A DNA stretch of 64,000 bases from AC-32 sp963766375. GTDB lineage: Bacteria > Actinomycetota > Thermoleophilia > Gaiellales > Gaiellaceae. Of the stretch, positions 27,006 to 36,019 are shown piece by piece. The position numbers and the translations under genes are program-made. How positions within the stretch are numbered: position 1 is the stretch's first letter; each line of letters opens with the position of its first letter. The stretch lies in assembly GCA_963766375.1 (NCBI GenBank), contig CAVXZG010000019.1, positions 62,001 to 126,000 on the forward strand, read 5' to 3'. The notes under the pieces were generated by a model. It made no database searches, had not been told where the DNA came from, and worked only from the letters and a program-made list of their open reading frames with translations.

Positions 27006-27032
27006 CGTCCGCCCGGCGGGGCCTTGCGGACG
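27006..27032 (+). terminator. Hairpin after the DAHP synthase gene
   Basis: CGTCCGC (27006-27012) and GCGGACG (27026-27032) form a 7-bp stem around a GC-rich loop, 20 nt after the stop. No U-tract. Confidence 0.5.
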
Positions 27033-27104
27033 AACCGGCCCAAACTCGTCACACCCGCGTCACCCACCCGTGACACAACCGCAACTACCCTCGATGTATC
27101 CCCC

Positions 27105-27123
27105 GGGTGGGTGGGGGTTAGGG
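27105..27123 (+). other. G-quadruplex-type motif upstream of tyrA
   Basis: GGGTGGGTGGGGGTTAGGG has four G-runs with loops of 1, 1 and 3 nt on the strand matching the mRNA, 47 nt before the tyrA start. The very short loops favour a stable intramolecular quadruplex. Confidence 0.45.
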
Positions 27124-27169
27124 ATGGAACCCGCCTGGGCGCGCCCCGGCCCCGGATAGCCTGAGGCTC

Positions 27170-28273
27170 GTGGAGGTGCGGCGCCTGGCGGTGATCGGCA
27201 CGGGCCTGATCGGCGCGTCGGTTGCCCTCGCCGCGAAGCGCGCCGGCGCGGCCGAGCTGGTCGCCGGCTTCGACCCAGATCCTGCCGCTCTCGAGGCCGC
27301 CGGCAAGCGAGGCGCCGTCGACGAGGCCGCCGCTTCGCTCGCCGCGGCGGTCGCCGGGGCCGAGCTCGTGGTCGTGGCGGCGCCGGTCGCCCAGGTCGCC
27401 GCGCAGGTGCGGGCCGCGCTAGAGGCCAGCGGCGACGAGACGACCGTCACGGACGTCGGCTCCACCAAGAGCGGCACTTGCGAGGCGGCTGGCGGCTCAC
27501 CACGATTTGTCGGCGGCCACCCGGTCTCCGGCTCCGAGGCGCGCGGAGCCGAGCACGCCAGCGCGGAGCTCTTCGACGGAGCGACCTGGTTCCTGACGCC
27601 GCTTGCCGAAACCGATCCGGCCCGCTACCGGGTCGTCCATGGCTTCGTCTCCGCACTTGGCGCCACTCCCGTAGCGGTCGACCCACAGGCGCACGACCGC
27701 TTGGTCGCCCTCACGAGCCACCTCCCGCATGCGCTTGCGAACCTACTCGTGAACCAGGCCGGCGCCACCCGTGTCGAGGGTCACGAGCCGCTCGCCGCGG
27801 CCGGGGGCTCGCTGCGGGACATGACGCGCGTCGCGGGCGCCAACCCGCGCATCTGGGTGGACATCTTCGTCGAGAACGCCGCCTCGCTGCGAGAGTCGCT
27901 CGCCGAGCACCGCCGGCGCGTGGAGCAGCTCGAGGCCGCGCTCGACGCGGGCGACGCCGGCTTCCTCGCCCGCTGGATCGGCGAGGCCGCCGGCAACCGT
28001 CGCCGCATGCTCGCCGACGCGTTCCCGGATCCGGGTGAGCTGCAGCAGCTTCGCGTCCACGTGCCCGACCGGCCCGGCGTGCTCGCGGGGATCACGCAGG
28101 CGCTCGGCGCGGAGCGGATCAACATCGAGGACTTCGAGCTGCATCACGTCTCGCCCGACCGCGGCGGGACCCTCACGCTCCTGGTCACGGGCGAGGACGA
28201 AGCGCGACGGGCGGCGACGCTCCTCGAGTCGCAGGGCTACGGCGTCGTCGTCTCGCCGGTGCTGGCCGAATGA
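27170..28273 (+). CDS. tyrA: Prephenate dehydrogenase with C-terminal ACT domain
   Basis: Converts prephenate to 4-hydroxyphenylpyruvate in tyrosine synthesis. VIGTGLIGASVALAAKRAGA is the NAD site (residues 6-25); TDVGSTKSGTCEAAG, FVGGHPVSGSEARGAEHAS and LTSHLPHALANLLVN are family motifs; the C-terminal QLRVHVPDRPGVLAGITQAL is an ACT domain that probably binds tyrosine for feedback control. 367 residues. GTG start follows TAGCCT (27157-27162) by 7 nt. Its stop overlaps the aroA ATG. Confidence 0.92.
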   Translation: MEVRRLAVIGTGLIGASVALAAKRAGAAELVAGFDPDPAALEAAGKRGAVDEAAASLAAAVAGAELVVVAAPVAQVAAQVRAALEASGDETTVTDVGSTKSGTCEAAGGSPRFVGGHPVSGSEARGAEHASAELFDGATWFLTPLAETDPARYRVVHGFVSALGATPVAVDPQAHDRLVALTSHLPHALANLLVNQAGATRVEGHEPLAAAGGSLRDMTRVAGANPRIWVDIFVENAASLRESLAEHRRRVEQLEAALDAGDAGFLARWIGEAAGNRRRMLADAFPDPGELQQLRVHVPDRPGVLAGITQALGAERINIEDFELHHVSPDRGGTLTLLVTGEDEARRAATLLESQGYGVVVSPVLAE

Positions 28274-29550
28274 AGATCGAGCCGGCCACCGCGCTGCGCG
28301 GTCACATCTCTGTGCCCGGCGACAAGTCGATCTCGCACCGGGCCGTTCTCGTCGGGGCGATCAGCGACGGCGAGATGCGCATCGAGGGCTTCGGCCGCTC
28401 GGCTGACACGGAGTCGACGCTCGCAGCGGTGCGCGCGCTCGGCGTGACCGTTCACGAGGACGACGTGGACACGATCCGCGTCGAAGGCGCCGGGCTGCGC
28501 GGCCTGCGCCAGCCCGGCGGGCCGATCGACTGTGGCAACTCGGGCACGACCCTCCGGCTGCTGGCCGGGATCCTCGCGGGGCAAGCGGGCCGCTTCGAGC
28601 TGACCGGCGACGAGTCGCTCCGGCTGCGGCCGATGGATCGCGTGGCCGAGCCGCTCACCCAGATGGGCGCGAAGGTCGAGACCGCGGACGGGAAGCCGCC
28701 GGTCGTCGTCGAGGGCGGCGAGCTGCAGGGCATCCTCTACGAGTTGCCGGTCGCGAGCGCCCAGGTCAAGTCCTGCGTCCTGCACGCCGGCCTCTACGCG
28801 CGGGGCCGCACGACCGTGGTCGAGCCGGTTCCGACTCGCGACCACACCGAGCGCCTGCTCGCCGCTGCCGGCGCGCCGGTGACGAAGCGCCCTGGGCGAG
28901 TGGCCGTCGGGCCGGCGGAGCGACTCGAGCTGAACGAGGTCTCCGTGCCCGGTGACTTCTCGGCCGCAGCGCCGTTCATCGTCGCCGCCACGCTGGTACC
29001 AGGCTCCGAGCTGACCATCCACGACGTCGGGCTGAACCCGACCAGAACGGGCCTGCTCGATGTGCTCGAGCGCATGGGCGCGCGCATCACGATCTTCCAC
29101 CGGCAGCGCGCAGGCGGCGAGCCGGTCGGCGACGTCGAGGTGCATTCGGCCGAGCTGACCGCCACCACCGTGCGTCCCGAGGAGATCCCCCGGCTCGTGG
29201 ACGAGTTGCCGCTGTTCGCCCTCGCGGCCGCGTGCGCGCGCGGCGAGAGCAGAGTCGAAGGCGCACGAGAGCTGCGCGTGAAGGAGACGGACCGGATCGA
29301 AACCGTGACGACTGCGCTACGGAGCCTCGGGGTGCGGATCACCCCGCGCGACGACGGTTTCCGCGTGCGCGGCGTGCCCACGCGGCCGAGGGGCGGGGTG
29401 GTCAACTCGCAAGGCGATCACCGAATTGCCATGCTCGGGGCCGTGGCCGGACTGCTCTCCTCGAAAGGCGTCGATCTCGAAGGTGCGGAAGCGGTCGCTG
29501 TAAGCTTCCCCGGGTTTTTCGAGCTGCTCGACTCGGTCACACAACGATGA
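28270..29550 (+). CDS. aroA: 3-phosphoshikimate 1-carboxyvinyltransferase (EPSP synthase)
   Basis: Joins shikimate 3-phosphate and phosphoenolpyruvate. VPGDKSISHRAVLVGAISDG (residues 15-34), DCGNSGTTLRLLAGILAG, LTGDESLRLRPMDRVAEPL, LPVASAQVKSCVLHAGLYA, RELRVKETDRIETVTTALRS and NSQGDHRIAMLGAVAGL cover both substrate sites. The PEP-loop has CGNSGTTLRL where glyphosate-sensitive (class I) enzymes usually have GNAGTAMRPL, so this resembles class II sequences; the phenotype is not predicted. 426 residues, in frame, coupled to tyrA and cmk by 4-nt overlaps. Confidence 0.95.
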   Translation: MKIEPATALRGHISVPGDKSISHRAVLVGAISDGEMRIEGFGRSADTESTLAAVRALGVTVHEDDVDTIRVEGAGLRGLRQPGGPIDCGNSGTTLRLLAGILAGQAGRFELTGDESLRLRPMDRVAEPLTQMGAKVETADGKPPVVVEGGELQGILYELPVASAQVKSCVLHAGLYARGRTTVVEPVPTRDHTERLLAAAGAPVTKRPGRVAVGPAERLELNEVSVPGDFSAAAPFIVAATLVPGSELTIHDVGLNPTRTGLLDVLERMGARITIFHRQRAGGEPVGDVEVHSAELTATTVRPEEIPRLVDELPLFALAAACARGESRVEGARELRVKETDRIETVTTALRSLGVRITPRDDGFRVRGVPTRPRGGVVNSQGDHRIAMLGAVAGLLSSKGVDLEGAEAVAVSFPGFFELLDSVTQR

Positions 29551-30179
29551 TTGTCGCCATCGACGGGCCCGCCGGGGCCGGCAAGAGCACGGTCGCCCAG
29601 CGCCTTGCCGAGCGGCTGGGCTTCCGCTACCTCGATACCGGTGCGATGTACCGCGCGCTGACCTGGCTGGCCCGGCAGAGGAGCGTGCCGCTGGCGCAGG
29701 GAGAGCAGCTCGGCGAGCTCGCGGCTGACTACCCGGTCAGCTTCGACGAGCAACGGCGCGTCTGGATCGACGACACCGACGTCACCTCGTCGATCCGCAA
29801 GGCCGACATCGACAGCCTCGTCCCCGTCGTTGCGCGGCACCCGGCGGTGAGGACCGTCATGCGGGCGAGGCAGCAGGAGCTCGCCGACGACGGCAACGTC
29901 GTGATCGAGGGCCGCGACATCGGCACCGTCGTAGCCCCTCAGGCCGAGGTCAAGGTCTACCTCAACGCCGACCGCGGCGTGCGTGCGAGCCGGCGGCTGG
30001 CCGAGCGGCCCGAGATCGGCGCCGACGCGCTCGCAACCGACCTTCGCCTGCGCGATGAGAGCGACGCCGCGCGCATGCGCCCGGCCGAGGACGCCGTCCA
30101 GATCGACACCACCGACCTCGACGTCGAGGACGTGGTCACTCAGATCGAGGAGCTGGTCCGGGCGCGGCAGCCGGCCTAG
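29547..30179 (+). CDS. cmk: Cytidylate kinase
   Basis: Phosphorylates CMP and dCMP. P-loop IDGPAGAGKSTVAQRLAERL at residues 5-24, then YLDTGAMYRALTWLARQ, the NMP-binding insert, and NVVIEGRDIGTVVAPQAEVK with YLNADRGVRASRRLAER. 210 residues. ATG overlaps the aroA stop. In actinobacteria cmk typically follows scpB-rluB and precedes der; here the aromatic genes and others lie in between. Confidence 0.94.
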   Translation: MIVAIDGPAGAGKSTVAQRLAERLGFRYLDTGAMYRALTWLARQRSVPLAQGEQLGELAADYPVSFDEQRRVWIDDTDVTSSIRKADIDSLVPVVARHPAVRTVMRARQQELADDGNVVIEGRDIGTVVAPQAEVKVYLNADRGVRASRRLAERPEIGADALATDLRLRDESDAARMRPAEDAVQIDTTDLDVEDVVTQIEELVRARQPA

Positions 30180-30193
30180 GCACTCCAACTCCC

Positions 30194-31502
30194 ATGCGAG
30201 ACGAGCTGGCGGGAACCGTGGCGGTGGTGGGGTTTCCGAATGTCGGGAAGTCCACGCTCGTCAACCGGCTGACCGAATCGCGCGCAACGGTCGTTCACGA
30301 GACCCCGGGAGTGACGCGCGACCGCAACGAGCTCGTGGCCGACTGGAACGGGCAGCGCTTCCGCTTGATCGACACCGGCGGCGTGGACATCGCCGACCCG
30401 TCGCCGATTACACGCTCGATCGCCGACCAGGCCCGGACCGCGATCGCCGAAGCCGACCTCGTGCTCTTTGTAGTCGACGCGCGCGCGGGCGTGACCCCGG
30501 GCGACGAGGAGCTCGCGGGAATCCTGCGCCACGCTCACAAGCCGGTGCTGCTACTGGCGAACAAGATCGACGACCCCGACCAGGACACGCTCGCGCTCGA
30601 GTTCCACCGCCTCGGCCTCGGCGACCCGGTTCCCGTCTCGGCCCACCACGGCCACGGCACGGGCGACCTGCTCGACGCGGTGATCTCGATGCTCCCGGGA
30701 GCCGGCCCGCAGGAGGTGGGAGAGGACGCGATCCGCGTTGCGATCCTCGGCCGCCCCAACGTGGGCAAGTCGAGCCTGCTGAATGCGCTGCTCGGCGAGG
30801 AGCGCGTGATCGTCTCGGAGGTGCCGGGCACGACGCGCGACTCGATCGACACCGTCCTCAAGCGGGGCGAGCGGACCTTCGTGCTCGTGGACACCGCGGG
30901 GATTCGGCGCAAGCGCAAGCAGCGCCAGGGGATCGAGTACTACTCGGAGCTGCGGGCGCTCGCCGCTGCCGAGCGCGCGGACGTTGCTCTCGTGCTGGTG
31001 GACGCGAGCGAAGGGCTCGTCGACCAGGATCTCGCCGTCGCCGACATCGCCCGCAAGGCGCAGAGCTCGACCATCGTCGTGCTGTCGAAATGGGACATCG
31101 GACAGATCGTGCTCGAGGACGTGCGTGACCGGCTTCTTTCGCGTCTTCGCCAGCGCCCGCCGATCGTCACGGTCTCCGCGAAGACCGGCCGAGGGATCAG
31201 CCGCCTGCTCGACCGGGTCGAACAGCTCTTCGAGAAGCACACAAGCCGTATTCCGACACCTGAGCTGAACCGGTTCCTCGCCGAGCTGCGGGAGGCGCGC
31301 GAGCCGCCGTCGAAGGCCGGCAAGCGCCTCAACCTGCTGTACGGCACCCAGGTGCAGACCCGGCCGCCGCGCTTTCGCTTCTTCGTCAACGATCCCGCCC
31401 TGATCACGCGCGACTACGGCTACTGGGTGGAGAACCAGCTGCGCGAGCGGTTCGAGCTCGAAGGCGTGCCGGTCTCGATCGACTTCGTGAGGAAGATCAT
31501 GA
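30194..31502 (+). CDS. der: Ribosome biogenesis GTPase Der (EngA)
   Basis: Tandem GTPase domains needed for 50S subunit assembly. First domain: VVGFPNVGKSTLVNRLTES, RLIDTGGVD and LLANKID; second: AILGRPNVGKSSLLNALLGE, FVLVDTAGIRRK and VLSKWDIG; then a KH-like C-terminal domain (PRFRFFVNDPALITRDYG). About 435 residues. No stop is present where the gene should end: the frame runs into gpsA. A one-base indel around 31485-31497 would restore a TGA at 31500-31502 overlapping the gpsA ATG. Confidence 0.94.
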
Positions 31503-32459
31503 AGGCAGCGGTCTGGTCGTGGGCGCCGGGGCGTGGGGCGGACGGCCTTCAGCAGCCTGCTCGCCGGGCGCGGTCACGACGTGACGCTGGCCTGCCGCGA
31601 CCCCGAGCAGGCTCGGGCGATCGAGGAGACCGGGCACAACCCACGCCACCTGACGAGCACCGACCTCTCGGGGGTATCCGCGACGACCGTCGACGACCCC
31701 GCCCTCGCCGGCGCGGACCTGCACGTGATCGCCGTGCCGAGCCAGGCGTTCGGGCAGGTCGTGCGCGCTCTGCCCGGCGCCGCGCCGGTGCTGAGCCTGA
31801 CCAAGGGGCTCGATCCCGAGACGGGCGGGCGCCTGTCCGAGCTCGTCGAGCGCCGTGGCGCCGCGGTGCTCTCCGGGCCGAACTTCGCCGAGGAGATCGC
31901 CGACGGCCTGCCCGCGGCGGCGGTGATCGCGAGCAAGGACCACGGGCTCGCGCTCGAGCTTCAGGAGGCCGTCAACTCGCTCACTTTCAGGGTCTACGTG
32001 AACGAGGACATCGTCGGGGTCGAGTTGTGCGCCGCAGCGAAGAACGTGATGGCACTTGCCGCCGGAGGCGTCGATGGCCTCGGCCTCGGCGACAACGCAA
32101 AGGCGGCGCTGATCGCCCGCGGGCTGGCCGAGATGGCTCGCCTCGGCGAGGCCTGCGGCGCCCGCACGGAGACGTTCTCCGGGCTCGCCGGGATGGGCGA
32201 CCTGATCGCTACCTGCTGGAGCCGCCACGGCCGCAACCGCGAGGCCGGCGAGCTGATCGCTCGAGGCACCTCGCCCGAGGAGGCGGCGGCCCAGATCGGC
32301 ACCGTGGAAGGGCTGACCACCGCTCCGGTTCTGCGCGATCTCTCGCGGCGGCTCGGGATCGAGCTGCCGATCACCGAGGGCGTCTGTAGGGTGCTTGACG
32401 GAGAGGATTTGAACGACTTAGCTGGGAGTCTGATGGGCCGCCAACCGACCCGCGAATGA
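31499..32459 (+). CDS. gpsA: Glycerol-3-phosphate dehydrogenase [NAD(P)+] (frameshifted at N-terminus)
   Basis: Reduces dihydroxyacetone phosphate to sn-glycerol 3-phosphate for phospholipids. The N-terminal VVGAGAWGTAFSSLLAGRGH is only recovered by correcting indels at about 31515-31540; from there on the frame is clean with SLTKGLDPETGGRLSELVER, AAVLSGPNFAEEIADGLPAA and CAAAKNVMALAAGGVDGLGL followed by GDNAKAALIARGLAEMARLG, which carries the catalytic lysine region. About 320 residues. Overlaps both neighbours by 4 nt. Confidence 0.92.
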
Positions 32460-33943
32460 CGCGCACGCCCCGTTTTCTGACCGCAGCCCTCCTGGCAACG
32501 CTTGCCGTGGGCCTGGCCGGCTGTGGCGGTGGCAGCGCAACGACCTCTGGTTCTGCCGAGTCGGGCTCGAAGCTCGTCCGCTCCGATGCTCTCGCCTTCG
32601 TCGCGATCGACAGCGACCTCGGCTCGAGCCAGTGGCAGCAGCTCGACGAGCTCTCGAAGAAGTTCCCGGGCCGCGACAAGGCGCTGAGCCAGTTGAGGCA
32701 GGGCCTGGCCGAGAACGGCGTCGACTACGAGCAGGACGTCAAGCCGGCCCTTGGCCCGGAGGTCGACCTCGTGGTCGTGTCCGGACCGCGCGCCGGTCAG
32801 ACCTCGGCCGTTGGCCTGACGAAGCCCAAGGACGCTGCCAAGTTCAAGGCGCTCGTCGCGAAGCTGAACGCCCACGACCAGGATCCATCCGCAAAACCGG
32901 CCGTCTACAAGGAGATCGGCGACGGCTGGTACGCGGTTTCCGAAACCCAGGCGCAGATCGACGCCGCGCTCAAGGGCAGCGGCGGCGCGGCCCTCTCCGA
33001 CAACAGCACCTTCAAGGCAGCGCTGGAGAAGCTTCCCGGCGAGGCGCTGGTCAAGGCGTACGTCGACGGGCGGCAGCTGAACGAGCTGATCCAGGCCCAG
33101 TCGCAGAAGAGCGCCACCCCGTTCGACCCCTCGACGCTCGGCCTCGACAAGCTCGAGTTCGTCGCCGCCTCGACGAGCGCCGAGAGCGACGGGATCCGCG
33201 CGCGCGGAGTGACGAGCGGCGTCGACGTCGGCGCAGGCGAGTTCTCGTCGAAGCTGCTCGACGGCGTGCCCGGAGATGCGCTCGCATTCCTGAACTTCCG
33301 CGGCACGGGCACGACCGACCAGCTGAAGAAGCTCGAGGCGAATCCGACGGTCACTCAGGCCCTGGCGCAGATCCGGGCCCTGCTCGGCGTCTCCTTGGAC
33401 GACATCCTTGCGCTGCTCCACAACGAGGTTGCGCTGTACGTGCGCCCGGGCGCCGGGATCCCCGAGGTGACGCTCGCGCTCGAGACGAAGGACCAGGCCG
33501 CCGCGCTTTCGATTCTCGACCGGCTGGCCGCTCGGCTCGCCGCCGCCACGAACGGCCAGGTGCAGTCGGGGACGCAGGGCGGCCACGACGTGAAGACGGT
33601 CAACCTCGGCCAGATCGCGATCCACTACGGCGGCCTCGGCGACAAGGTGCTGATCACGACCGGGGTCAACGGGATCGCCGACTACGGGAGCGGCTCGAAG
33701 CTCACCGACAGCGCCGATTTCAAGCAGGCCAAGTCTGCGGCCGAGATGCCGGACTCGACCGGCGGCGTCTTCTACCTCGACCTGAAGAACTCGATTCCGC
33801 TGCTCGAAGGCCTGGCGGGGCTCGCCGGACAGACCCCGCCCGCGGAGGTGACCGAGAACGTCCGGCCGCTCCGCTCGTTCCTGGCCTGGATGGAGGGCTC
33901 CGGCAGCACGAGAACCTTCGACGCGTTTCTAGAGATCAAGTAG
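32456..33943 (+). CDS. DUF3352-type lipoprotein
   Basis: 495 residues. MTRTPRFLTAALLATLAVGL followed by AGCGGG gives a lipobox (LAGC, cysteine near residue 23). The rest is a long beta-rich outer domain with SDALAFVAIDSDLGSSQWQQ, repeated ALGPEVDLVVVSGP-like and LLHNEVALYVRPGAG-like segments, as in DUF3352 proteins that are widespread and uncharacterised in actinobacteria. It is anchored to the outer membrane face. Overlap with gpsA (ATGA) places it in the same operon. Function unknown. Confidence 0.75.
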   Translation: MTRTPRFLTAALLATLAVGLAGCGGGSATTSGSAESGSKLVRSDALAFVAIDSDLGSSQWQQLDELSKKFPGRDKALSQLRQGLAENGVDYEQDVKPALGPEVDLVVVSGPRAGQTSAVGLTKPKDAAKFKALVAKLNAHDQDPSAKPAVYKEIGDGWYAVSETQAQIDAALKGSGGAALSDNSTFKAALEKLPGEALVKAYVDGRQLNELIQAQSQKSATPFDPSTLGLDKLEFVAASTSAESDGIRARGVTSGVDVGAGEFSSKLLDGVPGDALAFLNFRGTGTTDQLKKLEANPTVTQALAQIRALLGVSLDDILALLHNEVALYVRPGAGIPEVTLALETKDQAAALSILDRLAARLAAATNGQVQSGTQGGHDVKTVNLGQIAIHYGGLGDKVLITTGVNGIADYGSGSKLTDSADFKQAKSAAEMPDSTGGVFYLDLKNSIPLLEGLAGLAGQTPPAEVTENVRPLRSFLAWMEGSGSTRTFDAFLEIK

Positions 33944-33946
33944 CCT
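33941..33946 (+). promoter_or_regulatory. -10 element TAGCCT of metK, built on the lipoprotein stop codon
   Basis: The TAG stop of the DUF3352 gene forms the first half of TAGCCT, 7 nt before the metK GTG, with no ribosome binding site. Confidence 0.5.
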
Positions 33947-33953
33947 GCCGCGC

Positions 33954-35204
33954 GTGGCGACACGCGACTTTCTCTTCTCCTCGGAGTCGGTCACCGAGGG
34001 TCATCCGGACAAGATCGCCGATCAGGTCTCGGACACCGTGCTGGACGCGGTGCTGGCCGACGACCCGACCGGCCGGGTCGCCTGCGAGACGCTGATCACG
34101 ACGGGCCTCGTCGTCGTCGCCGGCGAGATCACGACCGAGACGTACGTGGACATCCCCTCGCTCGTGCGCAAGAAGATCAGGGAGATCGGCTACACGCACT
34201 CGGAGTGGGGCTTCGACGCGAACACCTGCGGCGTGGTCGTGGCGATCGACGAGCAGTCGCCCGACATCGCGCAGGGTGTCGACTCCTCCTACGAGACGCA
34301 GCACGATCCGGCCGACGACGATCCGCTCGACCAGGCCGGCGCGGGCGACCAGGGGATGATGTTCGGCTACGCGACTCGCGAGACGCCGGAGCTGATGCCG
34401 CTCCCGATCATGCTCGCCCACAAGATCTGCAAGCGGCTCGCCGAGGTGCGCAAGGTCGGCGACCTGCCCTACCTGCGGCCCGACGGCAAGGCACAGGTGA
34501 CGGTTCGCTACGAGGTCGACGACGAGGGCAAGCAGTCGCCGGTCGAGATCGAGCAGATCCTCGTCTCGACCCAGCACGCCGACGGCTGCGACGCCGAGAC
34601 GCTGATCAAGCCCGACCTGATCGAGCGCGTCCTGCGCCCGATCCTGCCGCCCGACCTCTACGACGAGAAGCGCCTCCAGGAGCGCGACTTCGTCTACGTC
34701 AACCCGACCGGCAAGTTCGTGATCGGCGGGCCGATGGGCGACACCGGCCTCACCGGCCGCAAGATCATCGTCGACACCTACGGCGGCTCGGCCAGGCACG
34801 GCGGCGGCGCCTTCTCGGGCAAGGACCCGACGAAGGTGGACCGCTCGGCGGCCTACGCGGCGCGCTACGTGGCGAAGAACGTCGTCTCGGCGGAGCTGGC
34901 CGATCGCTGCGAGGTCAACGTCGCCTACGCGATCGGCGTCGCCAAGCCCGTCTCGATCGCCGTGCGCACGTTCGGCACCGAGCACATTCCGGTCCCGCGG
35001 ATCGAGGAGCTGATCGCCGAGCACTTCGACCTGCGCCCCTCGGCGATCCTGCGAGATCTCGACCTACGTCGCCCGATCTACGCAAAGACCGCGGCGTACG
35101 GCCACTTCGGCCGTGACGATCACGACTTCACCTGGGAGCGCACGGACAAGGCGGACGCGCTCCGCTCCGCGGCCGGCATGACCGCCGCCCAGACCACGGC
35201 CTAA
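33954..35204 (+). CDS. metK: S-adenosylmethionine synthetase
   Basis: Makes S-adenosylmethionine from methionine and ATP. FSSESVTEGHPDKIADQVSD at residues 8-27, QAGAGDQGMMFGYATRETPE, the signature GGGAFSGKDPTKVDRSAAYA and GRDDHDFTWERTDKADALR near the C-terminus are all intact. 416 residues, normal. No SAM riboswitch is seen upstream; the GTG follows directly on TAGCCT. Confidence 0.96.
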   Translation: MATRDFLFSSESVTEGHPDKIADQVSDTVLDAVLADDPTGRVACETLITTGLVVVAGEITTETYVDIPSLVRKKIREIGYTHSEWGFDANTCGVVVAIDEQSPDIAQGVDSSYETQHDPADDDPLDQAGAGDQGMMFGYATRETPELMPLPIMLAHKICKRLAEVRKVGDLPYLRPDGKAQVTVRYEVDDEGKQSPVEIEQILVSTQHADGCDAETLIKPDLIERVLRPILPPDLYDEKRLQERDFVYVNPTGKFVIGGPMGDTGLTGRKIIVDTYGGSARHGGGAFSGKDPTKVDRSAAYAARYVAKNVVSAELADRCEVNVAYAIGVAKPVSIAVRTFGTEHIPVPRIEELIAEHFDLRPSAILRDLDLRRPIYAKTAAYGHFGRDDHDFTWERTDKADALRSAAGMTAAQTTA

Positions 35205-35249
35205 GCAGCCGTCGCGCGGGAGTCGTCGACCCCGCGTCTACCCCGAAGC

Positions 35250-35270
35250 CAAGTAACAGACTGTTACTTG
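35250..35270. repeat. Perfect palindrome between convergent metK and the DtxR-family gene
   Basis: Arms CAAGTAACAG and CTGTTACTTG are exact complements around a single A. As RNA it would form an 8-bp hairpin with a 5-nt loop and could stop transcription from both sides; as DNA it looks like a dimer-binding site. Its AT content stands out from the surroundings. Confidence 0.55.
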
Positions 35271-35283
35271 CGTGAGACGCTCG

Positions 35284-35970
35284 TTAGCTCGCTGGACGCA
35301 CGAAGAGTCCGGCGGCGGCCTTCTCGGCAATCGTCTTCTCGTCGCCGTTCAGGCGCACGGTCAGCTGCTCGGCCGCCGGTTGCGTCTCCTGCACCTCGAG
35401 CTCGGTGCCGGGCACGAAGCCCTGGTCGTAGAACCAGTGCAGGAGCTCGCCGTCGTGCTCGGCCAGACGGACGATCGTGGCGCGACTGCCGGGACCGAGC
35501 TCGGACAGCGCCGCCAGCTCCCGGTTCTCGGCCTGCTCGAAGTCGGTGTCCACCGGCCAGCCGTGCGGGCAGCGGTCGGGGTGCCCGAGCTTCTCGCTGA
35601 CCCGCTCGATCATGTCGTCGCTGAAGCTCTCGCCGATCTCGTCGGCGTGGACGTGCGCCTCGGCGGGGGTGTAGCCCATGAAGTCGGTCAGCAGGCGCTC
35701 GACCAGGCGGTGCTTGCGCACGACCCGCTCGGCCCGCTCGCGTCCGGAGGGCGTCAGGATCGCCTCCTTGTGCTCGCCCCGCTCGACGAGCCCTTCCGCC
35801 TCGAGCCGCTTCAGCATCTCCCCGGCCGACGCGCGAGAGACGCCGAGCATCTCGGCCACCCGTGCCGAGAGCGTTGGCGCGCCCTGCGTTTGCGGACGGT
35901 ACTCCCCGATCGGAAACGCGAGGAAGTAGATCGTCTCGAGGTACTCGTCGATTGAGTGCCCCTGAGCCAC
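35284..35970 (-). CDS. DtxR/MntR-family metal-dependent repressor
   Basis: 228 residues. N-terminal winged helix (SIDEYLETIYFLAFPIGEYR, then RVAEMLGVSRASAGEMLKRL), a dimerisation and metal-binding domain with HRLVERLLTDFMGYTPAEAH followed by VHADEIGESFSDDMIERVSE (His/Glu ligands), the CPHGWPVD signature (CPHGxP), and a C-terminal SH3-like FeoA domain (TIVRLAEHDGELLHWFYDQG). Fe2+ or Mn2+ binding activates the repressor. It is divergent from a ZIP transporter across a DtxR-type box. Leaderless GTG 9 nt after TAGAGT (35980-35985 read leftward). Confidence 0.92.
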   Translation of the reverse strand: MAQGHSIDEYLETIYFLAFPIGEYRPQTQGAPTLSARVAEMLGVSRASAGEMLKRLEAEGLVERGEHKEAILTPSGRERAERVVRKHRLVERLLTDFMGYTPAEAHVHADEIGESFSDDMIERVSEKLGHPDRCPHGWPVDTDFEQAENRELAALSELGPGSRATIVRLAEHDGELLHWFYDQGFVPGTELEVQETQPAAEQLTVRLNGDEKTIAEKAAAGLFVRPAS

Positions 35971-36000
35971 GGTGACGCAACTCTACTGCCGAGGCCTTCT

Positions 36001-36018
36001 TGTAAGGTGAGCCTTACA
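36001..36018. promoter_or_regulatory. DtxR-type operator over the ZIP promoter
   Basis: TGTAAGGTGAGCCTTACA has perfect 7-bp arms (TGTAAGG/CCTTACA) and matches the DtxR/IdeR consensus core TWAGGTTAGSCTWA closely. It contains the ZIP gene -10 (TAAGGT, 36003-36008, 11 nt before the GTG) and falls at the predicted -35 of the divergent dtxR-type gene, so one bound dimer pair could shut off both. Confidence 0.75.
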
Positions 36019-36019
36019 C

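Noticed and set aside
33890..33960. Possible SAM riboswitch before metK
   Set aside because: Only 10 nt separate the upstream stop from metK, too little for any riboswitch.
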